This document shows positions 22,636-31,283 of a stretch of 64,000 nt of DNA, one piece after another. The stretch is taken from the NCBI RefSeq assembly GCF_013266755.1, contig NZ_JABRWJ010000006.1:310001-374000 (forward strand), given 5' to 3'. Both the position numbers and the translations under genes were made by a program. This DNA is from Pseudaquabacterium terrae. Lineage in GTDB: Bacteria; Pseudomonadota; Gammaproteobacteria; Burkholderiales; Burkholderiaceae_C. The first letter of the stretch is position 1. Every line of letters starts with the position of its first letter. The notes beneath the pieces are model-generated. The model made no database searches, had not been told where the DNA came from, and saw nothing but the letters and a program-made list of their open reading frames with translations.

Positions 22636-25443
22636 ATGAGCACGACGATGAGCACGACGACCCTGAAGACCCTGATCTCCAAGCTCGACACCACCTGCCG
22701 CACCGCGGCCGAGCGCGCCGCCAACATGACCCTGGCGCGCGGCCACTACGAAGTCGACCTCGAGCACCTGTTCCTCGCGCTGCTGGAGCAGCCGCACAGC
22801 GACTTCGCCCTGCTGTGCCGGCGCTTCGACGTCTCGACCAGCGCATTGCAGCAGGACCTCGAGGCCGAGCTCAACCGCTTCAAGAACGGCAACACCCGCA
22901 CGCCGGTGTTCAGCCCGCACCTGCCGACCTTGTTCGAGCACGCCTGGCTGATCGCCTCGCTCGACGCCCACCATGCGCGCATCCGCAGCGCGCACCTGCT
23001 GCTGGCGCTGCTGACTGAACCGGGGCTGAAGCAGCTGGCGCACCGCGGCAGCCGGCTGTTCGGCCGCTTCCGGCTCGACGAGCTGAAGCACCGCCTCGGC
23101 GAGTTCACCGTCGGCTCGCAGGAAGCGGCCGAGTCGTTGCACGTCGACCCGGCCGAGGCCGTCGACGACGGCGCCGCGGCCGCCGCCACCGCATCCGGCG
23201 CTGCCGGCGCGCCCAGCCCGACCCCGGCGCTCGACCGCTACACGACGAAGCTGACCCAGCGTGCCCGCGACGGGCAGCTCGACCCGGTGATCGGCCGCGA
23301 CGGCGAGATCCGCCAGGCGATCGACATCCTGATGCGGCGGCGCCAGAACAACCCGATCCTCACGGGAGAGGCCGGCGTCGGCAAGACGGCGGTCGTCGAG
23401 GGCCTGGCGCTGGCCATCGCTGCCGGCGCCGTGCCGCCGCCGCTGCAAGGCGTCGAGCTGCATGCGCTCGACATGGGCCTGCTGCAGGCCGGCGCCAGCG
23501 TCAAGGGCGAGTTCGAGAACCGGCTGAAGAGCGTGATCGACGAGGTCAAGCGCAGCCCCCATCCGATCATCCTGTTCATCGACGAGGCGCACACGATGAT
23601 CGGCGCCGGCGGCCAGGCCGGGCAGAGCGACGCGGCGAACCTGCTGAAGCCCGCGCTCGCGCGCGGCGAGCTGCGCACGGTGGCCGCGACGACCTGGAGC
23701 GAGTACAAGAAATACTTCGAGAAGGACGCGGCCCTGGCGCGCCGCTTCCAGGTCGTGAAGATCGACGAGCCGAGCGAGCCGGTCGCCGCGGCGATGCTGC
23801 GCGGCATGGTGCCGTTGATGGAAAAGCACTTCGGCGTGCGCGTGCTCGACGAGGCGATCACCGATGCGGTGCGGCTGTCGGCGCGCTACATCAGCGGCCG
23901 CCAGTTGCCCGACAAGGCGATCGGCGTGCTCGACACCGCCTGCGCGAAGGTGGCGCTGGGCCTGAACGCGGCGCCGGCACCGATCGAGCAGCGCGAGAAG
24001 GCGCTCGAACGGCTGGTTGCCGAGCAGGCGGCGCTGCAACGCGAGGTGGCCACCGGCACGCCGCATGCCGAACGCCTGGCCGAGCTGAAGCAGCAGGCCG
24101 AGACGCTGCAGGCCGAGCTCGCCGCGCTGCGCACGCGCTGCGAGGCCGAGCGCGCGCTGGTCGCCGAGATCGTGCGCTTGCGCGCGGCGGCCGAGGCCGA
24201 GAGCGCGGCGCCCGCGTCGCCGGCAGCGACCGCCGCAGCGCCCGAACCGGCGCTGGCCGAAGCGGCTGCGCCGGCGAGCACGCGCGGCGGCCGCAAGCCC
24301 TCGCGCAAGCAGCTCGCCGCGGCGTCGTCAGCGGCGAGCGGCGCAAGCACCGCGACGCAGACGCAGCTGCAGGCCAAGCGTGCCGAGCTCGCCGCGCTGC
24401 AAGGCGAGGAGCCGCTGGTGCCGATGCAGGTCGACGGCCATGTCGTCGCCGAGATCGTCGCGGCCTGGACCGGCATTCCGCTCGGCAAGATGGTCAAGGA
24501 CGAATTGCGCGCGGTGCTGGAGCTGCACACGCGGCTGGAGCAGCGCGTGATCGGCCAGCCGCAGGCACTCGGCGCGGTGGCGCAGCGCGTGCGCACCGCG
24601 CGTGCGCTGCTCGAGGACCCGAACAAGCCGAAGGGCGTGTTCCTCTTCGTCGGGCCCTCGGGCGTCGGCAAGACCGAGACCGCGCTCGCGCTGGCCGAGG
24701 CGCTGTACGGCGGCGAGCGCAAGTTGATCACCATCAACATGAGCGAGTACCAGGAGGCGCACAGCGTCGCCGGCCTGAAGGGCTCGCCGCCCGGCTACGT
24801 CGGCTACGGTGAAGGCGGCGTGCTGACCGAGGCGGTGCGCCGCAATCCGTACAGCGTGGTGCTGCTCGACGAGGTGGAGAAAGCGCACCCCGATGTGCTG
24901 GAGCTGTTCTTCCAGGTCTTCGACAAGGGCGTGCTCGACGATGCCGAAGGCCGCGAGATCGACTTCCGCAACTGCATCGTGATCCTGACCAGCAACGTCG
25001 GCTCGCCGCAGATCATGCAGGCCTGCCTGAACCAGCCGCCCGAGGCCTGGCCGGCCGCCGATGCACTGGCCGACGCGCTGCGGCCGGTGCTTTGCAAGCA
25101 CTTCAAGCCGGCCTTCCTCGGCCGCCTGAAGGTCGTGCCGTATTACCCGATCAGCGACGAGGTGCTCGAACGCATCATCCGGCTCAAGCTCGACCGCATC
25201 GCCGCGCGCATCGAAGCCAACCACAAGGCCGGCTTCCACTACGACGGCAAGCTGGTCGACGCGGTGCTCGCGCGCTGCACCGAGGTCGATTCGGGCGCCC
25301 GCAACGTCGACCACATCCTGAATGGCACGCTGCTGCCGCAGATCGCCGAAAGCGTGCTGACGCGCATGGTCGATGGCACGAAGCTCGCGCGCATCCAGGT
25401 CTCGGCGAGCAAGAGCGGCGATTTCAAGTACAGCGTGGCCTGA
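22636..25443 (+). CDS. tssH: T6SS sheath-recycling AAA+ ATPase ClpV (TssH)
   Basis: 935 residues. N-terminal ClpN repeat domain, then AAA1 with Walker A GEAGVGK (244-250) and Walker B ILFIDEAH, a middle coiled region, and AAA2 with Walker A GPSGVGK (673-679), Walker B VVLLDEVEKAH and sensor ILTSNVGS. ClpV disassembles contracted TssBC sheaths. Between the middle region and AAA2 there is an Ala/Ser/Pro-rich insertion of roughly 70 residues (about 515-585), longer than usual linkers. Two in-frame ATGs (22636, 22648) are possible starts; the first is used here. Followed by vgrG after 24 bases. Confidence 0.96.
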   Translation: MSTTMSTTTLKTLISKLDTTCRTAAERAANMTLARGHYEVDLEHLFLALLEQPHSDFALLCRRFDVSTSALQQDLEAELNRFKNGNTRTPVFSPHLPTLFEHAWLIASLDAHHARIRSAHLLLALLTEPGLKQLAHRGSRLFGRFRLDELKHRLGEFTVGSQEAAESLHVDPAEAVDDGAAAAATASGAAGAPSPTPALDRYTTKLTQRARDGQLDPVIGRDGEIRQAIDILMRRRQNNPILTGEAGVGKTAVVEGLALAIAAGAVPPPLQGVELHALDMGLLQAGASVKGEFENRLKSVIDEVKRSPHPIILFIDEAHTMIGAGGQAGQSDAANLLKPALARGELRTVAATTWSEYKKYFEKDAALARRFQVVKIDEPSEPVAAAMLRGMVPLMEKHFGVRVLDEAITDAVRLSARYISGRQLPDKAIGVLDTACAKVALGLNAAPAPIEQREKALERLVAEQAALQREVATGTPHAERLAELKQQAETLQAELAALRTRCEAERALVAEIVRLRAAAEAESAAPASPAATAAAPEPALAEAAAPASTRGGRKPSRKQLAAASSAASGASTATQTQLQAKRAELAALQGEEPLVPMQVDGHVVAEIVAAWTGIPLGKMVKDELRAVLELHTRLEQRVIGQPQALGAVAQRVRTARALLEDPNKPKGVFLFVGPSGVGKTETALALAEALYGGERKLITINMSEYQEAHSVAGLKGSPPGYVGYGEGGVLTEAVRRNPYSVVLLDEVEKAHPDVLELFFQVFDKGVLDDAEGREIDFRNCIVILTSNVGSPQIMQACLNQPPEAWPAADALADALRPVLCKHFKPAFLGRLKVVPYYPISDEVLERIIRLKLDRIAARIEANHKAGFHYDGKLVDAVLARCTEVDSGARNVDHILNGTLLPQIAESVLTRMVDGTKLARIQVSASKSGDFKYSVA

Positions 25444-25467
25444 GCCAAGCACCGCTGATCCGCCGCG

Positions 25468-28400
25468 ATGGACCTGCTCGACCCAGCCTCCGATGCACTC
25501 GCCGCGCTGTTTCCGCACTTGAGCGGAACGCTCGGCCCGCATCGCCAGCAGCACCGGCTGCTGCGGCTGCACACGCCGTTGGGGCCCGACGTGCTGCTGG
25601 CCGAGCGTGTGCGCATCGACGAGCAGATCGGCCCCGGCCCGGGCGACACCGCAGCGGCGGGGCTCAAGCTGCAGATCGACGCGCTGGCCAGCGATACGCG
25701 CCTGGAGCTGAAGCGCCTGCTCGGCCAGCCGGTGCTGCTGGAGCTGCTGACGCAGGCCAGCCGCACCGCGCTGCGCCCGTGGCACGGCCATGTCACCGAA
25801 GCCAGCCTGATGGGCAGCGACGGCGGCTTTGCGCGTTATCGGCTGGTGATCGAGCCGTGGCTCGCTTTCCTGGGGGCCAGGCGCGACAGCTGGGTGTTCC
25901 AGGGCGTGAGCGTGATGGAGATCGTCGAGCAGGTCTTCGCCGACTACGGGCGCCAAGGCCAGCTGGCGCCGGCGTGGCGCTGGGACCTGGCCGATGCCGC
26001 GGTCTACCCGCAGCGCTCGCTGTGCATCCAGTACCAGGAGACCGACCTCCACTTCGTGCAGCGCCTGCTGCGCGAGGAGGGCCTCTTCTGCTGGTGGGAG
26101 CACCAAGGCGATGCAGCCCACCCGGCGCTTGGCACCCACACGCTGGTGATCGCCGACCACAACGGCGCGCTGGCCGCGAATGCGCAGCCGCGCGTGCGCT
26201 ACACGCAGAGCGGCACGGTCTTGCCCGAGGACAGCCTCGTGCGCTGGCAGCGGCGCCGCCGCGTGCACACCGCCGCGCTGACCTTGGCCAGCCGCGACTA
26301 CCGCACGCTGAACCTGCGCGACCAGGCGCGCGATGGTGTCGAGGCGGGCTCGAGCGGGCTCGCCGAGCTCGGCCTGCACGACGTGCCGGGGCTGTACGCC
26401 TACGAAGACGGCGCGCAGGGCGAACGCCTGGCACGCGTGCAGATGGAGGCGATCGACGGATTGCGCGAGCAGGTGGTCGCGCGCGGCTCGTGGCGCACGG
26501 CCGCGCCGGCGACGCGTTTCACGCTGACCGACCATCCGGTGCACGACGGCAGTGATGGCGCGCGTGATCAGTTCGTCATCACCGGTGTCACGCACCGCGC
26601 GCGCAACAACCTGGCGGCCGATGCGAAAGCCGGCCTCGGGATACTCGATGCGCTGCAGCGCGACAGCACGCAGCAGCACGCGGCCCCGGCGAACGCGACC
26701 GACGAGCCGATCTACGAGTGCACGCTGACGGCGCAGCCCGCGCGCTTGCCGCTGCGCATCGCCGCGCTCGACGAGCGCGGCCTGCCCGATCCGCGCCTGC
26801 ACCCGCGGCCGCTGATCACCGGCGTGCAGACCGCGCTGGTCGTGGGCTCAGGCGCGCCCGTGCACACCGACCGCGACCACCGCATCAAGGTCCAGTTCCA
26901 TTGGCAACGCGGCGGCAATGCCAGTCATCGCCTGCTGAGCCCCAGCGGCGCCGACAACGCGCCGGCCTCCGATGCCTCGGGCACCTGGCTGCGCGTGGCC
27001 GAGAGCGTGGCCGGCGTCAACTGGGGCAGCAACTTCACGCCGCGGCTGGGCCAGGAAGTGGTGGTGGCCTTCACCGGCGGCGATGTCGACCGGCCGGTGA
27101 TCGTCGGCGTCGTCTACAACGGGCAGGGGCAGATGGATGCACAGGGCAACCAGCTGCCCTCCGGCGCTGCCGGTGCCGCCGGCTCGGCGCCACCGTGGTT
27201 CCCGGGCGAACGCGCCGAGGACAAGTTGCAGGCGCACCAGCACACGCAGGTGCATGCCGGCTACAAGAGCCAGGAGCTGTCGACCAGCCAAGGCGGCTTC
27301 GGCGGCCACAACCAGCTCGTCTTCGACGACTCGGCGGGCGAGGGCCGCATCGAGCTCTACAGCAGCAGCGCGCAGACGCGGCTGCAGCTCGGCCACCTGC
27401 GGCACCAGGTCGACAACCGGCGCCTGCAGCAGCGCGGCCACGGCGCTGACCTGGCCACCGCCGCCTGGGGCGCCGTGCGCGCCGGCGCGGGCATGCTGCT
27501 CAGCGCGCACCGGCGGCCGAACAGCGAGCAGGCCGGCAAGCAGGTCGACGTGCGCGAGCCGATCGCGCTGATTCAATCGGGCCAGCAGCTGATCCACACC
27601 TTGGCCGAGAGCGCGCAGCAGCACAACGCCAAGGCACCGAAGGAGCCGGACATCCTCGGCGCCAAACCAGGCGAGAGGCCCGACAAGGCGAAGCAGCTGC
27701 CTGCCGAGCAGGGCATGCATGCATCGCTCGACAGCCTGGAGACGACCGAGACGCGCGGCGGTGCCGAGGGCGACGAGGCGACCATCGGCGGTGGCGCCGG
27801 CACCGTGCCCGCCTGGAGCCGCCCCGACCTCGTGTTCGCCGCGCCGGCCGGCATCGGCGCATTCACGCCGGCCAGCACGCTGCTGACAGCCGCGGCCACC
27901 GTCACCTTCGCCGCGGCCCAGGACATCCAGGCCATCGCCCAGGCCAACCATGCCACTGCGGTCAAGGACGCCTTGATCCTCTACACCCACGGCAAGGCGC
28001 AGAACGCGACGAAGCCGAACCAGGAAACCGGCATCGCCCTGCATGCGGCCTCGGGCAACGTGCAGACGCAAAGCCAGACCGGCGCAACGAAGATCGCCGC
28101 CGACAAAGGTGTGCACCTGGCCTCGGTCACCGGCAAGGTCACGATCGCGGCGCCCAAGCACGTGCTGCTGTGGGCCGCCGGCGCGGCGATCCGCATGGAG
28201 AACGGCGCCATCTCGTGCACCGGCCCGGGCTCGGTGCTGTTCAAGGCGAGCCAGAAGGTCTTCAACTCGCCGGGGGGGAACGTGCCGCACGGCTTCAAGC
28301 GGCTGCCGACGCCGCAGGACGTCCAAACCCAGCCGCTCGACCTGGCGCTGCACTACCTGCACAGCGACGAGGTGCCGGTGCAGGGCGCGCCCTACGACGT

Positions 28401-28566
28401 CGAATTCGCCGACGGCAGCCGCCGCAAGGGCGTGCTCGACGCCTCCGGCAAGGCCCTGCTGATGGACGTGCCGCCCGGCGCGGCGAGGGTGCACTACGGC
28501 GAGGACGCGCGCAAGGGACCGCTCGGCCAGGACGAAGCCAATCCGCTCTTCGGCTGGATGGACTGA
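25468..28566 (+). CDS. vgrG: T6SS spike protein VgrG (TssI), first copy
   Basis: 1032 residues. The gp27-like part includes WHGHVTEASLMGSDGGFARY and QRSLCIQYQETDLHFVQRLL; the gp5 OB-fold follows with DRDHRIKVQFHW and WGSNFTPRLGQEVVVAF; a DUF2345 needle extension occupies about residues 780-930 (FKASQKVFNSPGGNVPH near its end). The C-terminal 90 residues form an additional beta domain (APYDVEFADGSRRKGVLDAS) of the kind that links VgrG to cargo. The Ntox15 effector gene begins 7 bases after the stop, so this VgrG very likely carries it. Confidence 0.95.
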   Translation: MDLLDPASDALAALFPHLSGTLGPHRQQHRLLRLHTPLGPDVLLAERVRIDEQIGPGPGDTAAAGLKLQIDALASDTRLELKRLLGQPVLLELLTQASRTALRPWHGHVTEASLMGSDGGFARYRLVIEPWLAFLGARRDSWVFQGVSVMEIVEQVFADYGRQGQLAPAWRWDLADAAVYPQRSLCIQYQETDLHFVQRLLREEGLFCWWEHQGDAAHPALGTHTLVIADHNGALAANAQPRVRYTQSGTVLPEDSLVRWQRRRRVHTAALTLASRDYRTLNLRDQARDGVEAGSSGLAELGLHDVPGLYAYEDGAQGERLARVQMEAIDGLREQVVARGSWRTAAPATRFTLTDHPVHDGSDGARDQFVITGVTHRARNNLAADAKAGLGILDALQRDSTQQHAAPANATDEPIYECTLTAQPARLPLRIAALDERGLPDPRLHPRPLITGVQTALVVGSGAPVHTDRDHRIKVQFHWQRGGNASHRLLSPSGADNAPASDASGTWLRVAESVAGVNWGSNFTPRLGQEVVVAFTGGDVDRPVIVGVVYNGQGQMDAQGNQLPSGAAGAAGSAPPWFPGERAEDKLQAHQHTQVHAGYKSQELSTSQGGFGGHNQLVFDDSAGEGRIELYSSSAQTRLQLGHLRHQVDNRRLQQRGHGADLATAAWGAVRAGAGMLLSAHRRPNSEQAGKQVDVREPIALIQSGQQLIHTLAESAQQHNAKAPKEPDILGAKPGERPDKAKQLPAEQGMHASLDSLETTETRGGAEGDEATIGGGAGTVPAWSRPDLVFAAPAGIGAFTPASTLLTAAATVTFAAAQDIQAIAQANHATAVKDALILYTHGKAQNATKPNQETGIALHAASGNVQTQSQTGATKIAADKGVHLASVTGKVTIAAPKHVLLWAAGAAIRMENGAISCTGPGSVLFKASQKVFNSPGGNVPHGFKRLPTPQDVQTQPLDLALHYLHSDEVPVQGAPYDVEFADGSRRKGVLDASGKALLMDVPPGAARVHYGEDARKGPLGQDEANPLFGWMD

Positions 28567-28572
28567 CCCGCG

Positions 28573-30096
28573 ATGAGCGACGCGACCACCTTCTGGCAAA
28601 ACATCGCCAGGCTGCCCGAGCCGGCGCAGCAGTCGTTCTGGGACGCCGGCGTCAGCCTGAGCCAGCACATCGGCGAGCCGCCGACACCGCGCCGGCTCGA
28701 CTACGACCTGAGCAAGCCGCCGCCGGGCATGCCGTGGTGGGAGAAGCTGCTCTTCTACGTCGGCCAGGGGCAGTACAACCAAGCCGTCAGCAACGTGCAC
28801 CAGGCCGAGGCCACGGTGCAGGGCGCGAAGTGGCTGTGGGGCGCGCTGCAGGGCGACTTCAACAAGAACCCGACGACCGGGCAGGTGATCGTCGGCGGCA
28901 TCATCAGCCTGATCCCGCTCGTCGACCAGGCCTGCGACGTGCGCGACGTCATCGCCAACTGCATCACCTTGAGCGACGAGGAGGCGCGCAAGGACAACGA
29001 GAACTGGATCGCGCTCGGCCTGACCTGCATCGGCTTCGTGCCGGAGTTCGGCAGCGCGATCAAGACGGTGGCCAAGGTGGCGATCAAGAAGGGCACCGTG
29101 CTGCTCGATCTGCTCAAGCAGATGGAGTGGATCGAGCGCAACTTTCAGCGCCTGAAGGCCGGCTGCCCCTGGGCGCGCGCGCCGATCGACTGGCTGCGCA
29201 AGTTCGATTGGCAGAAGGCCGCGCAGGAGGCTGCGGCCTACGCCAGGCGGGCCTTCGCCAGTGCCCAGGCCAAGGCCGCCGCGGCCGCGAAGTACGCGAT
29301 CGGCGCCATCCAGGCCAAGCTGCAGCAACTGGCCGATCTGTTCAAGCTGATCGTCGACAAGATCGCCGGCGTGTTGTCCGAGGTCGCGCAGCGCATCAAG
29401 GCGCGCGTCGACGAGATGCTGAAGACCAAAAAGAAGCAGGCTGGGAACTACGACGCAACACCCGGGGACAAGCCCAACCTGCATACGCAGGATGAGGTGC
29501 AGCCGCCGAAGGGGCCGCCACCTCGAAAACCGACAAGAATGGGTCCCCACAGGCCCAAGTGCTTCAAGCCGGGTGACGACCTGCGCAAGAACTGGAAGGG
29601 CGATCCTCGAAAGCTCGAGAAGGAGTTCTACGAGCAGCTGAAGGGGCAGGAAGCCGGCCTCAACAAGTTGACCGTCAAGGAGTACCTGGACAATCGGGCC
29701 CGGTATGCCCAGGTGAAGCGCGCCGGCACGGGCGAGGCCCAGGAACTGGCCCGCGATAGGTTGTTCGACGATATCCAGCGGTCGATCAACGAGTCGAACC
29801 GGCGTGCGGGAATGGGGCCCGCCGAAGCAGAGAGGCGCGCAAAGGAGAGGGCCAGCGAAATCATGGAGTCACTTGCAGCGCTGCATGAACCCGACATGGT
29901 CGCTGGGGGAAGTGACCCCGGCGGATCCGGCTCGAAACCGTTGCCGTTGGGCAGCTCGCAAGTCAACTCCTCCATCGGTTCACAATGGTCGAAGGGCAAT
30001 CGATTGGCAGAAATGGACAAGGCGGCGCAGGAAGCAATGGCTCAGCACGGCCCAGATGCCAAGATGAATGTCACGCTCGAGCGCTGTCCGCATTAG
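28573..30096 (+). CDS. T6SS effector with Ntox15 DNase domain (Tde-like)
   Basis: 507 residues. The N-terminal 300 residues are helical with a hydrophobic segment (VIVGGIISLIPLVDQACDVR, about 113-132; IALGLTCIGFVPEFGSAIK) and Ala-rich coils. The C-terminal domain (about 355-507) matches polymorphic toxin type 15: CFKP opening, EKEFYEQLKGQEAGLNKLTV, then H438-E-P-D441 followed by M-V-A-G-G, and the V-N-S-S-I-G-S-Q-W motif near the end. HxxD is the catalytic motif of Agrobacterium Tde nucleases, so a DNase acting in the target cytoplasm is expected. GC falls in the toxin tip compared with vgrG, suggesting recombination. The Tdi-like gene follows after 15 bases. Confidence 0.85.
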   Translation: MSDATTFWQNIARLPEPAQQSFWDAGVSLSQHIGEPPTPRRLDYDLSKPPPGMPWWEKLLFYVGQGQYNQAVSNVHQAEATVQGAKWLWGALQGDFNKNPTTGQVIVGGIISLIPLVDQACDVRDVIANCITLSDEEARKDNENWIALGLTCIGFVPEFGSAIKTVAKVAIKKGTVLLDLLKQMEWIERNFQRLKAGCPWARAPIDWLRKFDWQKAAQEAAAYARRAFASAQAKAAAAAKYAIGAIQAKLQQLADLFKLIVDKIAGVLSEVAQRIKARVDEMLKTKKKQAGNYDATPGDKPNLHTQDEVQPPKGPPPRKPTRMGPHRPKCFKPGDDLRKNWKGDPRKLEKEFYEQLKGQEAGLNKLTVKEYLDNRARYAQVKRAGTGEAQELARDRLFDDIQRSINESNRRAGMGPAEAERRAKERASEIMESLAALHEPDMVAGGSDPGGSGSKPLPLGSSQVNSSIGSQWSKGNRLAEMDKAAQEAMAQHGPDAKMNVTLERCPH

Positions 30097-30111
30097 AAGT
30101 CGAGGCGAGAA

Positions 30112-30774
30112 GTGGACGAAGATTTTGAGTATTTCCTGAGCAAATTCGGCCCTCCCATGGCTGCTCAACCCGTCACCTCGACGACGGTGGAGCGGTATCG
30201 AGGCAGGTTGCCGGACCAGTTGCTTCGGTATTGGCAGGAGCTTGGATTCTGCGGATTCAAGGGCGGACTCTTGTGGATCACGAATCCCGAAGATTACGAG
30301 TCCGCGTTGGAGGCTTGGATCGGCGACACGAGCATCGCCGAAGAAGATGCCTTCCACGTCATCGCGCGCAGCGGCTTCGGTGAGTTGCTCTTGTGGGGTA
30401 CGCAGAGCGGCTTTCGCTACCAGATCGTGAGCTCGACCGGCTGGATCCTTCAGAAGAGCGGCTCCAGGGCAGACATCGCCACAGGTGAAGCCGACCGGTC
30501 GCTTCGATGGTTCTTCAGCGGAACGGCTCCCGAGAGTCTGGACATCAAGGACAAGCAGCAGCGTCGGCTGTTCGATCGAGCGGTAGCCAAACTCGGTTCT
30601 CTGGCGGCTGACGAAGTCTTTGCGTTTGAACCGATGCTGGCGCTCGGTGGTAAGCAAGAACTGGATCACCTGGCGCGGCGGAACATCCATGTTCACCTTG
30701 ACCTTCTGGCTCAAGTGACGCCGCGGGAGATCCTTGATAGAGCTGCGTTGGCAAAGCGCGCTTTCGGAGCTTGA
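30112..30774 (+). CDS. Immunity protein with GAD-like and DUF1851-type domains (Tdi-like)
   Basis: 220 residues from a GTG at 30112. The N-terminal half matches the GAD-like domain (YRGRLPDQLLRYWQELGFCG, then G-G-L-L-W-I-T-N-P-E-D-Y). The C-terminal half (FHVIARSGFGELLLWGTQSG, then F-R-Y-Q-I-V) matches the DUF1851/Tdi1 C-terminal domain, the family of immunity proteins paired with Tde nucleases. No signal peptide, consistent with cytoplasmic protection against a DNase. Position 15 bases after the Ntox15 effector strongly supports this. The base composition is clearly less GC-rich than the core T6SS genes. Confidence 0.85.
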   Translation: MDEDFEYFLSKFGPPMAAQPVTSTTVERYRGRLPDQLLRYWQELGFCGFKGGLLWITNPEDYESALEAWIGDTSIAEEDAFHVIARSGFGELLLWGTQSGFRYQIVSSTGWILQKSGSRADIATGEADRSLRWFFSGTAPESLDIKDKQQRRLFDRAVAKLGSLAADEVFAFEPMLALGGKQELDHLARRNIHVHLDLLAQVTPREILDRAALAKRAFGA

Positions 30775-30801
30775 GCAGGCAGGCATGCTGCCGCGGCGAC
30801 G

Positions 30802-31182
30802 ATGAGCACCTGGCAGATTCAGCTCGGTCCATCCTGGCAACGCTTCGCCACCGCGGCCCCGCACATCGAGTTCCTGGGCACGGCGCAGCAACAGGCGCAG
30901 ATCGGGGCGCTGGGCCTGCGCGAGGATGGCCAGTTTGTGCTGGTCAACGGTGCCCACGAAACGGAGTTGAGCCGCCATCCAATCCTGCGCGCGCTGCGCA
31001 AGACGTCGGGCGGCGGCAAGTTCGCCCGGCGCCACGCCGCCCTGCACAGGCGCGCAGATGCCGAGACAGTCCCGCCGGCGCAACCGATCGCCGCGATGGC
31101 TGCTCCGGTCGTCATCGTGAAGCGGCGCCGACGCGTGATCGACGCATCGCCTCGGCGCGACGGGCCACGATCAGCCACCTGA
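30802..31182 (+). CDS. Hypothetical small protein
   Basis: 126 residues from the ATG at 30802, 27 bases after the Tdi-like gene. The first 75 residues look like a real folded domain (WQIQLGPSWQRFATAAPHIE; GALGLREDGQFVLVNG), while the tail is basic and low in complexity. No signal peptide or membrane helix. I do not recognise the family. It lies at the end of the vgrG-effector-immunity block and could be a second accessory or immunity protein. Two other frames are open across part of this stretch, so the coding call is moderate. Confidence 0.45.
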   Translation: MSTWQIQLGPSWQRFATAAPHIEFLGTAQQQAQIGALGLREDGQFVLVNGAHETELSRHPILRALRKTSGGGKFARRHAALHRRADAETVPPAQPIAAMAAPVVIVKRRRRVIDASPRRDGPRSAT

Positions 31183-31283
31183 TAGTGACTGTGCTGCGTC
31201 AGTTCGCCGCGACGACGATGGCTTCGCGAACATCGAAAATCAAGACGTTGAAGCCCTCGTAGCAAGTCGCCGAGACCCACCCA

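Noticed and set aside
19423-24066. A minus-strand open frame of about 1547 codons antisense to tssF, tssG and clpV
   Set aside because: It mirrors the codons of well-recognised genes, has an Arg/Gln/Ala-rich composition with no domain, and is expected in DNA where third positions are almost always G or C.
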